From Rehmannia glutinosa (lineage: Eukaryota > Streptophyta > Magnoliopsida > Lamiales > Orobanchaceae): a stretch of DNA of 64,000 nucleotides. The stretch is taken from the NCBI GenBank assembly GCA_016081115.2, contig CM071930.1, forward strand, positions 10,707,419 through 10,771,418, written 5' to 3'. The translations under genes were made by a program, and so were the position numbers. The notes under the pieces were generated by a model. That model was not told the origin of the DNA and made no database searches. It saw nothing but the letters and a program-made list of their open reading frames with translations. Positions 21,766 through 32,691 of this stretch are shown here, one piece after another. Numbering within the stretch: the stretch's first letter is position 1; each line of letters opens with the position of its first letter.

Positions 21766-23195
21766 TTACTTCTTGATAATCGCCTTAGTTTCCTTCAAAG
21801 AGCTAGTACTGGATAATTCTGCCTCAAGCTTTCTTTTAACATTATTGATATCATCAAGATCCAGAAAAGAGTCAACATTCTTTAGTTTGGATTTGTCTGG
21901 AGAAGAAACTTCTTCTTCGGATAAATTAAGATGTTCTTGGTAAAGTATTATGTCATTAATTTGCTATGTATAAAAACTTCAAATAAAAGAAACGAAATGT
22001 ATTAAAATCCAATCAACAATATAATATTAATACCTTATCACCAACTGATTCATAGTGAATGGCTCTAGAGTTAAGTTTCGAGTCCTGTGACAAAATAATA
22101 AAAATAAAAGATATATATTTGAATATAAATTTCCTGCTCATTATAGTAAATCGCAAACTAATGAATTGTTCATACCTGACTGTCAATAAAAGTTGACTCA
22201 AATCTTAACGCGAACTCTGAATCCATAGTCAACGTTACGACTGTAAAATCGTTTCTAAAACTGTTAATTGGATCTCTTTTACTCTGCATTTTGAATAGGA
22301 CCTTCTTGCTTACCAAATACTTAATCTCAGTTGTAACATATTGAGGATCAGTGTCCTGCTTAAGATTGATTGATAAGAAATTAATTAATTTTAAGATAGA
22401 AATTATAAAACAATTAAGTCAAAAATTCTAATAAAAATTTCATAACCAATAACAAAACTCACAATAATTGTTTTGATCTTCAAATGCTTTCTTGCCAAAC
22501 AAATTAACATTATCCTTGTCTCAAAAAGGAAAAAAGAGCATTTTCAGTACTCTATCACACACTATTCCATTATCATGGACAAATTTGCTCAATCCATCCG
22601 TAAAATAGAATGCGTCATAGCCCATAGGGACTAACCATTTTGACCGTTCAAGTATGTCCGTTCACATTACGCATGTCACAATTTAATGGTGTAAGACCAT
22701 TAAATTGACTACCGAATTTGCATGGAAGACGCTGACACAAAATATTTAATGTAATTACAATTTGTAATGAATTTCTAATTGAACAATATAAGAAGTCCTT
22801 GCAATAAGTATATAGAAGTTTATTGCCGAATCAAAACTATAAAACTAATAACCAAAAAAAATATTGTGGAATCAAAACAAAATAATATTTGCCGAATCAA
22901 AAATATAAAACCAATAACCAAAAAATCAATGTTAGCGGGGACATAAGTTTATATATGAACATAAAATATATGTTGACACAAAATATGTTAGTATGTGGAA
23001 TAATAAAAAAACAAACAAACCATTTGAAAAACAACTTCAGAAAATACAACAAAACTATCAAGTGTAATCAAAAAAGAAACTCACCAAATTTTGTCGACAC
23101 AAATCCACAATATAGTGCATATAAAAACTCTTCTTTATTGCAGTATTCGAGTTCAACACTGTCGATATTGGTGTGACACTTGATGAAAACGAAAA
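21766..23195 (-). pseudogene. decayed multi-exon host gene, B3-domain-like with possible RPA-C-like tail
   Basis: Reading the minus strand gives candidate exons bounded by GT/AG. Exon 1 ends at 23085 (donor GTGAGT) and reads NIDSVELEYCNKEEFLYALY. Exon 2 (22731-22463) starts RLPCKF and continues FTDGLSKFVHDNG, resembling a plant B3 DNA-binding domain, but has a stop and a frameshift. Exon 3 (22355-22176, 60 codons) contains YLVSKKVLFKMQSKRDP and FTVVTLTM, recalling the C-terminal region of RPA70-like proteins. Exon 4 (22084-22034) has 17 codons. Exon 5 (21963-21766) is rich in Glu/Ser/Lys and ends AIIKK-stop. Exons 3-5 are fully open and all in phase 0. This is far better than chance, so a real gene once existed here. 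The family assignment is tentative. Upstream exons were not found. Confidence 0.45.
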
Positions 23196-24220
23196 TAAAA
23201 GGAAACATGAATATAAGAGGATCAACAATATGAAAGTGTTTCTCCACTGTAATTTATGTAGTACAAAATAAGAAGATTTAACATAAATAATAAGCTAAAT
23301 ATAATTTGCGTGAAACAATGTTTCTCCATTAAAACAAATAAAATTATATATAGAAACAATATCAATATGGCGTGAAAGATATGTGTCTCCATTGAAAACA
23401 AATAAAATAATAAGCTAAATATAATTTTATTTATTGAGACAAATAAACAATATAATTGATGAAGATATGTTTCTCTGTGTTTAAGAAGAACTCACGTATA
23501 CAATATCAATTATGGTGAAATACTATTTATAATTTTTAAAATCTATATATTATATATAGATGGAATTGATACTTCTTATCTTTTTCCTAATTTATATAAT
23601 TACAATGATTTTCTGTCACGCCCCAAACGGGACGCGACGACGATCCACAACTTAAATACAATAACCAAACAGTCCAGACAAAATATCAACGAGAACCCAA
23701 TGAGACAGTCTAATAGCGGAAATAAATAACGAGATACAAGTTACAACTTAAAGTCTACAATCCATCATCCAAATTAGAACCCGAAAATCAACAAAATAGC
23801 AACTTAAAGTCAAAGGGTCCTACGCCCGCCTTAATTACAAACCCGAATGGAACGAAATACAAAAGTCCGACAATAACATAAGAAAAGAGTCCAATCAACA
23901 ACAAGAAATAGTAAATCCAACAAGCGTAATACAAGGTCTCAATCCAGAGCTTCTGGTTCAAGATCTTCAACGAAATCCTCATCTAAGGTTAGAAAATAGG
24001 TGGGGATGAGACGAAATCTCGGTGGATGGGGTGATCGTGTGCAAGTGTGGCGCAATATAGTTAATGTGAGAAAGCGATTATATGAAAACGCGTGAATATG
24101 ATGCATGAATTCACACACGATTCATAAGCGTCGTGATAAAATAATACAATAGTATATTTATACGATTCAAGAAAACGATTCATGGTCACACAGAGCACTA
24201 TGTGATTCATCAAGACAGTA

Positions 24221-24347
24221 GGATTGCGTGCGGAAGTGTAACGACAATCCTATGCAAGGCAAATAATGGTTGCGTGCGGTTTGTAGCGCCAACCAATGCA
24301 AAACAGGTAGCGGTTGCGTGCGGAAATGTAACGCCAACCAAAACGGG
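24221..24347 (-). repeat. three-unit GGTTGC...CCAACC repeat within the gypsy LTR
   Basis: Three successive units of about 40-50 bp, each beginning (G)GTTGCGTGCGG and ending CCAACC or CAATCC, each an imperfect hairpin. The same block is in the other LTR at about 36889-37013. Read on the minus strand the unit is GGTTGGCGTTACATTTCCGC plus ACGCAACC, very close to the half-unit of the minisatellite in the nested element. Confidence 0.7.
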
Positions 24348-26764
24348 TCCGATAACTCCTAATCGTGTGGATCGATCGCAGTGATTCCTTCGTTCTTCCT
24401 TGTAACTCCCGGTCAAGATGGTCCAAGACCGGCACCTTATCGCTCCGTAGGCAAAGACAAAATCCACAAAGGAGCTTGCAAGGCTCGGATCTGTCATAAT
24501 CATGATTAAACCTCGATCTATTACCCGACTTCCCTTGGACAAACTCCGTCCCTCGAGTTGCGGGATTAGGGCGATGGGGCGGAAGAGTGGATTAGCAGCC
24601 GAGCTGCCTTGTTCCATCCCCGACGTATCCATTCCGACTATGAGCTCGGCACACCAAGTTGACTCGGAAGGAAAGTAATTACAATTACAGACATCCAACC
24701 AGAGCGATCGTATTATTGATTCATGGAAGCGATTTTAGGAAACTTTTTGAAAAACGCGAGTGGCAATTATGGCGTTGGTGGAGTTTTGGATAAAGATGAT
24801 TATCGGAAGGATAAGCAACCTTCGATATCTTGAAAGATTAGGTGGAACATGAGTCCCGTTATAGATTCAAATCGCAAGGCGAGGAAGTCGCTCCGCGATC
24901 GGATATTAATCGGTCAAGTCGATCCGATAAGTCAAGGGTTTTTGGGAAAATAAAATACTTTAATTAAATCTCCAAGTCAGAGGGTCCAGGGCTATTTTAG
25001 TAAAAGAGAAAATAATTTGAGTTAGGTCCTTTATAAAAGAGAAATTGTAATCTAGCCCCGTTTTGTAAAAACCAATAATTTTGGGGTTAAAAATTGAATA
25101 AATAAATAACCCGACCTTGAACAATTATGAGGTCAGTTCATAAATTCTCCAAATTGTCCAGAGATTCAGGTTTTTAAAATTTTGAGATCGAGATTTTGTA
25201 AAATTCTCACATTGGCCCCAAATTTGTTAAAATTGCCAATTCGGACCTTAAGTTTTAAAAATTCGGAACTCACAAACCGGAAGGGCTTTTAATGTGATTC
25301 CAGTTGGAAAATGTCACTAAGGTTAGTAGGATATTGGGACAAAAGCAGTTTATAAACCAATATGTTTAGGTCCTTTAACTTTTGAAAATATCATTTTTGT
25401 CCCATTTTAAAATAATTGCCTTTAAGGCTTTCAGGGGTCCAATTGTTATGAAATTTGAACTTTGGGTCCAAAATATAATTAAGTTATGGTTAAGTTAGTA
25501 TTTACAGGTGCATGGGCTGCATAAGTCCTGGAAATTTCATTTGGGTCCTCAAGTTTAGTATTTTACACATTAGTCCCTCAATTTTAGAAAAATTACTTTC
25601 CAAGCCTTAAACACTTGGATTTTTGGAATACTTTTAAAATATGTAATTCCCAGTACCTTAAGAGTAAAAATTTTAAATTTTAAAGTTAAGGTCTGGTACA
25701 GTTTTAAAAATTGCAAAGTAGCCCTTAAACTTTCAAAATTTTACAATCTAGTCCGTGGGCTTTTAAAAGTTGATTTTATTTATCTTAAAACTCTTAAAAC
25801 TTTATTAAAACGTCCAAAAGTCATTTTGAACCTGAGTACAGTCCCAAATTTCGAAATTTGCAGAGGGGTCCTTTAACTTTTATTTTCTTGCAATTTAGTC
25901 CACCAACTTTCCATTTTTACATTTTTAAGTCCAAAATTAAAATTTAATCAATTATGCTCGACTTTTCCAGGTTATAAATCATCCAAAACATGAATTTTAA
26001 AGATCATACACATGCATGTTCAATACATACAAGAATTCATCAATTAGAACATTAAAGTGTACATGCATGCACCTAAAATTCAATAAATAGCACTTTTGAG
26101 CAACTCTTGAGAATTTTCACGATTTGATATATAAAATTGACATACAATACATAGATTATATATATCTCAAGGCTCATGATCAAATTTTCTACATGCATTT
26201 AATCAAAACACCTAAAAGTTGGAAAATATTTTTCCACCCACCTTAAATTTGGAAATTGTGAAATAAAAGGATAATTTCACAATTTTTGGATGAGGCTTCT
26301 TAGGTCAGCCCCTAAGTCAAGAAAATATCAAAATTTGGAGTTAGAAAAATGAGAGAAAAATTAAGGAGAAAAAGAAGGAAATAAGGAAATGAAAAGGACT
26401 ACACTTTACCTTGTATAGTAGATGTTTGGAGACTAGTTGAAGCTTAAAAATTGGAAATTTGGGCTCAACTCCAAATTCTCCTAAGGTCGGCCCCTATTTT
26501 TCAAAAATGAAAAAGGGGTGTTAAAATTTGAAAAAAAAATAGGAAGAGTAGGAAAGAAGGGGTCTAGTACTCAATTCTTACCTTGTAGTCTAATTTCCTC
26601 TACTATTTCTTCTTCAAGCTTGAGGTCCTTCTTCAAAAATGTTGTGAAGCTCTAATCTTCAAGGTCTTCTAAATGTACCTCCAAACCAAATTCAAACTTA
26701 AGTTAAGAAGGTGGAAGAGATGAACAATGTGATATCAAAAATGGATTGAAGATAAAATTTCTTA

Positions 26765-27372
26765 CCTTGGTATAGTTTGGTTCGATTTTTGTGAAGAATA
26801 GGGAGGAAAAATCTTGAAAATTTTCTAAGTATAGAAGAAGAAAGTGAAAGGAAGAATAGAGAGGAGTTGGGAGTTTTTAGAGAGAAGGACGAGGATTTTT
26901 GTTAGAGAATAAATGTGTTAGATGAAAATGAGATGAATTTTTTTTTTTTTGTGTAATAGGCCATATGGTCGTCCACACCAAGGAGAGAGGGAGAGAAAAT
27001 TTTGTTCAAATTGTGTCTTGCATTTTGCCTCATGCATGGGAGACAATTTGAAGGTCAAAGGTATGGGCCCTTGGTATAGTTTGGTTCGATTTTTGTGAAG
27101 AATAGGGAGGAAAAATCTTGAAAATTTTCTAAATATAGAAGAAAAAAGTGAAAGGAAGAATAGAGAGGAGTTGGGAGTTTTTAGAGAGAAGGACGAGGAT
27201 TTTTGTTAGAGAATAAATGTGTTAGATGAAAATGAGATGAATTTTTTTTTTTTTTGTGTAATAGGCCATATGGTCGTCCACACCAAGGAGAGAGGGAGAG
27301 AAAATTTTGTTCAAATTGTGTCTTTTTTTTGCCTCATGCATGGGAGACAATTTGAAGGTCAAAGGTATGGGC
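26765..27372. repeat. 304-bp tandem duplication, two copies
   Basis: The block from CCTTGGTATAGTTTGG (26765) to GGTCAAAGGTATGGG is repeated from 27069 to 27372 with few differences. The other LTR carries only one copy (from about 39413), so the duplication arose in this LTR after insertion. Confidence 0.85.
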
Positions 27373-27991
27373 AAGACTTGGTTTGAATGGAATGTTGGAA
27401 GACTTCCAACATGTTGGCAAAAAAAATATTAAAGAAGTAATGTGAGAGATGATGTGTATAATGTTTGAATTAATGGTATAATTATACACAAGATGACTAA
27501 TATATGGTGTAGGTGTACAAGAGTTGGATGATATTTTTACTCCAAAAATACCATGTTGGTCGTCCACTTCAAGGGTATTTATGGTAATTCCATATGTTTT
27601 TTTTTTTGTCCCAAATTTGATGATAATAGATGAAATATATCAATCTCCAAAATATTTAGTGATTTCCTTGATCACTTGTAAGTCTCATGATCACTTAATC
27701 TAAATCAAAATCTTAATTCTATAAGGTAAAAGTCTCTAAAATAAATAGTCTCTTAAAATTCTAAGGTGACTAATAAATACAAAAATAGTAATAATGATCA
27801 ATCAAGTGATCATAAATGAGGAATAGAATTAATAAAGATCATGATCACAAGTAATTAAATAAAATAAAATAAAATACAAAATGTATATATTATTAATAAT
27901 TACCCGTCAAAATGACGTGGTAAAATAGTCGATCAAAAGTATAAACGACAATAAGGATCAATTAATAGCTCGGAAAAATCGGGGCTTCACA

Positions 27992-28004
27992 TCTTCCCCT
28001 CCTT
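27992..28004 (-). other. polypurine tract of the gypsy element
   Basis: Minus strand AAGGAGGGGAAGA immediately precedes the TGTGAAGCCCC of the 3' LTR, a typical chromovirus PPT position and composition. Confidence 0.8.
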
Positions 28005-28030
28005 AAAAGAATTTGGTCCCCAAATTCTCT

Positions 28031-28462
28031 TCAGAATAGTTCTGGATATTGATTCCTTATGTCTTCTTCCATCTCCCACGTTGCGTCTTTGTCTCGATTG
28101 TGGTTCTGCCACACCACTTTAACCATCGGAATTTCTCTCTTACGCAACTGTCGTATCTGCTGATCAATGATCCGGGTTGGCCTCTCGGTGTAGGATAGAT
28201 TTTCCATTAGAGGAGGAGTATCTCGAGTGATGATATGCTCGGGATCTGGTTGATACTTCTTCAGTCTCGACACGTGGAATACATCGTGCATTCCCGCATA
28301 TGGTGCTGGTAACTCGAGTCTATAGGCTAACTTCCCGATCCTCTGTAAAATCTTGTAAGGTCCAACATATCTCGGACTCAACTTGCCTCCTTTCTTTGGA
28401 TTGATCAATCCTTTCCGTGGTGAGAGTCTGAGGAATACTTCATCACCGACTTCAAATTCCAA
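28031..28462 (-). pseudogene. pol: gypsy integrase C-terminal domain with chromodomain-like tail
   Basis: A 143-codon open frame that is the end of the polyprotein. It holds FEVGDEVFLRLSPRKG and LSPRYVGPYKILQRIG (the SH3-like integrase C-domain with GPF/Y-type motif), HDVFHVSRLKKY, and finally VKVVWQNHNRDKDATWEMEE, the chromodomain-like targeting tail ending IRNQYPELF. Chromodomains of this type guide integration to heterochromatin. It ends 27 bases before the PPT. A frameshift just upstream (about 28460-28490) separates it from the integrase core. Confidence 0.85.
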
Positions 28463-29504
28463 ATCCTTTCTTCTCTTGTCCGCGTAACTCTTTTAGCGGC
28501 TCGAGCCGTGCGAATCCGCTCCTTGATCACTTGACCTTCTCCATGGCCTCCCGAACTAAGTCGACATTTGGAATCGAGGCGACTTTCGTTTCTTTTCGAG
28601 TCCATTGGTTGTCAATCTCCCGGTGTAGTGGGGATCTATATTTTCGCCCATATAATGCCTCGTAGGGTGTCATCCCAATCATGGCCTCGATAATCTGTTA
28701 TTGTAGGCGCTCGGCTAATGGTAAGTGCGAATCCCAACTTTCTTGAAAATCCAAGGTGCAGGCTCGCAACATATCTTCAAGGGTTTGAATTGTTCGCTCG
28801 GACTGTCCATCGGTTTGTGGATGTGCTGTTGTGCTGAAACTTAGTGAGGTACCCAATTCCTCGTGCAAGCACTTCCAAAATCTTGAGACAAACCTCGGGT
28901 CTCTGTCGGATACTATATCGATTGGTACTCCATGCAGTCGAATGATTTCTCGGATATAAATTTGTGCAAGTTTATGCAAGCTATCAGTTTTCTTGATGGG
29001 TAAAAAGTGTGCAGATTTCGTGAGTCAGTCTACAACTACCCAAATAGCAACATGGCCTCCTTTGGTCCTTGGTAGATCCGTCACGAAGTCCATCGTTATA
29101 TGTTCCCATTTCCACTCGGGAATTCTCAACGGTTGTAGCAAACCGGATGGTCGTTGGTGTTCTGCTTTTACTCGTTGACAAGTCAAACATCTCGCAACGA
29201 ATTCTGCTACTTGGTTCTTCATGTTTATCCACCAATAACTCCATTTTAAATCCTTATACATCTTGTTTCCTCCGGGATGTATAGTGTATTTTGAATGGTG
29301 TGCCTCTGCTAGGATTCTATTCCTAATCTGCTCGTCATTCGGTACACACACTCGATTCCGGAACCTGATAACTCCATCTTCAGGTACCGAGAATTCTGAT
29401 CTTTCTCCTTTAAGTATCTTCTCCTTCAGTTTTTGAAGATGTGTATCTTTCTCTTGTGCTTCTTTGATCTCATTCAAAGATTGGGTGTAATCAAATGTTA
29501 GCAC
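28463..29504 (-). pseudogene. pol: gypsy integrase zinc-binding and catalytic core (frameshifted)
   Basis: The 159-codon N-terminal block carries the HHCC finger (HHSKYTIHPGGNKMYKDL and CLTCQRVKAEHQ) and the start of the core (ITMDFVTDLPRTKGG, first catalytic Asp). After a broken segment near 28980-29030 the core resumes with the SDRDPRFVSRFW Asp and the GQSERTIQ Glu, so all three catalytic residues remain encoded. The LPLAE motif closes the core. At least two frame changes prevent translation as one product. Confidence 0.85.
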
Positions 29505-29990
29505 ATGAAATCTGAGTATTGGTTCTCGTCAGATTCCAATTGCTCAGCTCTTTTAATGATTCCCACTCTCGAATCATAAGTCTTGCTAAGCTCGCCATTC
29601 TATTTAGAGTGTCTGCTACGACGTTAGCTTTCCCGGGATGGTATTGAATATCAAAGTGATAGTCCTCAATCAACTCCATCCATCTCCGTTGCCTCAGATT
29701 GAGGTCTTTCTGGGAGAATAGATACTTCAAGCTCTTATGATCCGTGAAAACCGTGAATGTTGCTCCATAGAGATAGTACCTCCATTTCTTCAACGCGAAA
29801 ACTATCGCTGCCAATTCCAAGTCATGCGTTGGATAATTGGCTTCATACGGCTTGAGTTTTCGTGATGCATAAGCGATAACTTTTCCTTCCCCGCATGAGC
29901 ACCGCTCCTAGTCCTTCTTTTGATGCATCACCGTGGGCGACAAAGTTTTCGGTTCCCTTTGGAAGGGCTAAGACTGAGCCGTAGTAAGTC
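29505..29990 (-). pseudogene. pol: gypsy RNase H (frameshifted)
   Basis: Two blocks cover the domain. The first, AHGDASKEGLGAVLMRG, holds the first catalytic Asp. The second, ELAAIVFALKKWRYYLYG, is followed by FTVFTDHKSLKYLFSQKDLN with Glu and Asp and then by YHPGKANVVADTLNR. A frame break near 29830 lies between them. It acts with RT in replication of the element and has the standard length. Confidence 0.85.
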
Positions 29991-31127
29991 GTTTCTTGAC
30001 TCTTGAAACTTGCCTCGCACTTGTCATTCCACTCAAACTTGACTTGCTTCTCGGTTAGTCGAGTGAGTGGTCCGGCTATCTCTGGAGAAGTCCTGGATAA
30101 ATCTTCGATAATATCCACTAGTCCTAGAAACTCCCGATTTCCGTTCTGAGACTCGGGTTGTTTCCATTCAACTATTGTCAGTACCTTGAAGGATCTACTG
30201 CAATCCCAAAGTGTGTCGGATACTATATGTCCCAAGAACGCGACTTCACTAAGCCAAAATTCGCACTTGCTGAATTTGGCATACGGCTTATGTTCTCGTA
30301 GTGTCTCTAAAACGATTTTCGATGACGTTAGTGCTCTTCTCTAGACTTAGAGTATACGAGTATGTCATCAATGAATATCACTACGAACTGATCCAAATAA
30401 GGTTGAAAGACTCGATGTATCGAGTCCATAAATGTTGCTTTGTGCATTCGGGGCCGAAGGCATTACTACAAACTCGTAGTGTACATATCGAGTTTGAAAT
30501 GCGCTTTGGAAATGTCTCCTTCGCGGATCTTCGATTGATAATATCCTTGTTGTAAATCAAACTTGAGTACACCGCTGCTCCTTGAAGTTGATCAAATAGT
30601 TCGTCTATCCCCTCGGGAGGGGATATTTGTTCTTGATGGTCACACTATTAAGTCCACGATAATCTATACATAATCTTAATGTGCCATCCTTCTTTTTGAC
30701 AAACAAAGACAAAGTGCTCCCCACGAGAGACGTGCTCGGTCGGATAAATCCCACATCCATCGGTTTTTAAATTGTGTTTTCAACTCTTGTAACTCAAGAG
30801 GAGCCATTCTATACGGTGTTACGGCAATCGGGCGCTTCTTGGTAACACCTCGATGGTGAACTCGACTTCCCTATCGGGAGGGACAGTGGTGAGTTCTTGT
30901 GGAAATACATCCGTATATCTTGACGCTATAGGTACTTGGTTGATTTGTGTCTCAACCTTGGGTTTGTTAATTACAAACGCCAAGTACCCCCGAGCCCCTC
31001 TAGTGATCGCCCTTCTCGCTTTCATTGCTTTGAAATGATTGGGAAATCTTAACTCGTGCCCTTCCCGAAATCTCCACTTCGGGTTTTCGGGTTCACATAG
31101 CTTAATGGACTTGTTATGGCAGTCCAT
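29991..31127 (-). pseudogene. pol: gypsy reverse transcriptase (heavily damaged)
   Basis: The N-terminal connection to protease is open for 102 codons (30819-31127) and includes YTDVFPQELTTVPPDREVEF, the usual RT entry motif. The polymerase core is scattered by indels. The catalytic motif VIFIDDILVYS is encoded near 30345-30390, upstream of ENKPYAKFSKCEF-like sequence. The thumb and connection continue into the block at 29843-30235 (EFLGLVDIIEDLS, a decayed FLGLAGYYRRFI motif). No continuous RT can be made. Confidence 0.75.
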
Positions 31128-31441
31128 TTGTGCATGGTGTGCAGATAACTATTCATTCCCAATATCACGTCGTATTCGGATATAGGTAATAAGATCAAAT
31201 CGGCAGAAAGTTTATCTCAAAGAATCTTAACTTCGCATGCATTATAGATAATATCATTATCGACTTGCACCCATAGGAGTTGACACTTCTAAACATATAG
31301 GCATATGTTCCATGCATGCATGCGGTTTGTGTACAAAATGCGGTGCAACAAATAAATGCGTTGATCCAGGGTCGAACAATATTTTAGCGTAGTGGTTAGA
31401 TACTAGAAGCGTACCTTCCACCACATCTGTTGCCTCCGGAG
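31128..31441 (-). pseudogene. pol: gypsy aspartic protease region, cut off from gag
   Basis: The minus strand reads EGTLLVSNHYAKILFDPGST (active-site loop with D-P-G rather than D-S/T-G), then HLFVAPHFV and, further on, a DVILGM motif near 31165. I recall DPG variants in otherwise intact relatives, so this change need not be inactivating. The frame that would join it to gag is interrupted by the nested LTR element whose TSD begins at 31442. Confidence 0.65.
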
Positions 31442-31446
31442 CCTCC

Positions 31447-32523
31447 TGTAATGCCCGAATCTCAAATTATTCATTTGACCAAAATATATTTAAACACTAT
31501 GACATTCTAAGATTCATTTTGTTAATTTGAGGGAATAATTATAATAGTAGCAGCAACTACGTTGGTAGAAAGAAGATAAAAATCACAATTAGAAAATATA
31601 GTGTATCAGAAATCACCATATAGTACTTTTACATAAGTTTAATTAATTGAGTACGTATGGTTAATACATTTCTATTTATAGGCTTTTATTTGTTAAGCTT
31701 ATGAGAAATATACATATTATGATTTAATTGTATATCCAAGTAAAATATATAATACGTAATTTATAAATATGGTGTATGTTATATAATAATGCCACAAACA
31801 TAGATATATAGATATAATAGCCTGATGAAGTGATGATTACATAGATATATATGTATAACTTAAGCATAAAGAAAAGCTAATGGAAATGCCACGTAAGCTA
31901 GAGTTGTTCATGCATGCACACAAATACACATTGTATATTGAAATAGAATTAGTAAATGTGAAATATAGAACACATGTAAGAAAGCTTGAGTCGCACACCT
32001 ATATGCATAGTCATCGAATGGTAAGTTTGAGACTTAATGATTTTGATAACATCTGTCACTTAATTAATATATATATATATGTGTGACTTAAACCGCCTTT
32101 AGTAGTATATATATAGAGATAACACACATAAAGGAAAAGGGAGGGGAAAAAAAATAAAGTGGGGTCATCAGATACCGGAAAAAAAAGTAGAAAAAAGAAA
32201 AGAAGACGAAGAGGAGGAATAGTAGAACATTTATGTATAGTTGAAGGACCGAACAATGAGCGAAAAGAAAAAAAGGTAAAAGTAGTAGGGAAGCGACAGA
32301 GTTAGATCTAAAAGATGTCATGACGCTACATTGTTTTGTAAAGATAAGTTAATTTTAACTCTATGAAAATTGTATAGATTCATAGACTTCCACTGTATTT
32401 ATGGTTTTTAATTATTTGTATATTAGATAATAACTCTTGTCGAGCCTAAGTTAATGAATATGTGAAGATGTAATTCATTGGGTATTGTTTTATTTTACGG
32501 TTTAATAAAATTGGGGCGTGACA
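31447..32523 (+). repeat. 5' LTR of the nested element (1077 bp)
   Basis: TGTAATGCCCG to GGGGCGTGACA. Versus the 3' copy it has an extra 8 bases (AAGTGATG-type) near 31826 and small indels in purine and TA runs. Short ORFs within are in both LTRs and are not genes. The plus-strand purine-rich block at 32130-32290 is a noticeable AG-rich track. Confidence 0.93.
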
Positions 32524-32527
32524 GTTA

Positions 32528-32539
32528 TGGTATCAGAGC
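32528..32539 (+). other. primer binding site of the nested element
   Basis: TGGTATCAGAGC, perfect for initiator-Met tRNA, four bases after the LTR. Confidence 0.9.
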
Positions 32540-32691
32540 TTGGGTGTAAAGGAACTACCCCTAAGCTAAACCAGGATAGGGTCCTTGGCCTGTGATGGGT
32601 TAGCGGTACCAGATAAACTTAAGATTTGATCTGAAATAACAATTTAGACATATTTGATTGATCGATATACAAACTTAAGCACAACTGCTTT

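Larger units (their letters stand above)
16177..23613. other. AT-rich intergenic block between Sirevirus A and the gypsy element
   Basis: Apart from the entries listed separately (non-coding repeat, foldback, B3-like gene relic), this block is AT-rich spacer with short accidental frames. 18040-20370 shows nothing recognisable. 20590-21740 is AT-rich with runs of pyrimidines near 21050-21150 and short TA tracts (about 20951). Confidence 0.6.
23614..27991 (-). repeat. 3' LTR of the gypsy element (4378 bp)
   Basis: The plus strand starts TGTCACGCCCC and ends GGGGCTTCACA. It matches 36281-40332 throughout with few substitutions in the 3 kb nearest the PPT, and more indels at the far end. It is longer than its partner, mostly because of a 304-bp tandem duplication at 26765-27372. 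The stretch about 25000-25950 repeats phrases such as GGGTCC...AACTTT and TAGTCCCTCAATTTTA at loose intervals. No ORF in it looks coding. Confidence 0.9.

Noticed and set aside
24202..24384. 60-codon plus-strand frame
   Set aside because: Part of the LTR repeat block and inconsistent between the two LTRs.
24210..24698. 162-codon minus-strand open frame
   Set aside because: It lies within the gypsy LTR, overlaps the GGTTG...CCAACC repeats, is broken in the sister LTR, and has no domain.
32056..32321. Hydrophobic minus-strand frames of 66-77 codons, present twice
   Set aside because: They occur in both LTRs of the nested element (also 34108-34376) because the plus strand is a long purine run; no start context or domain.
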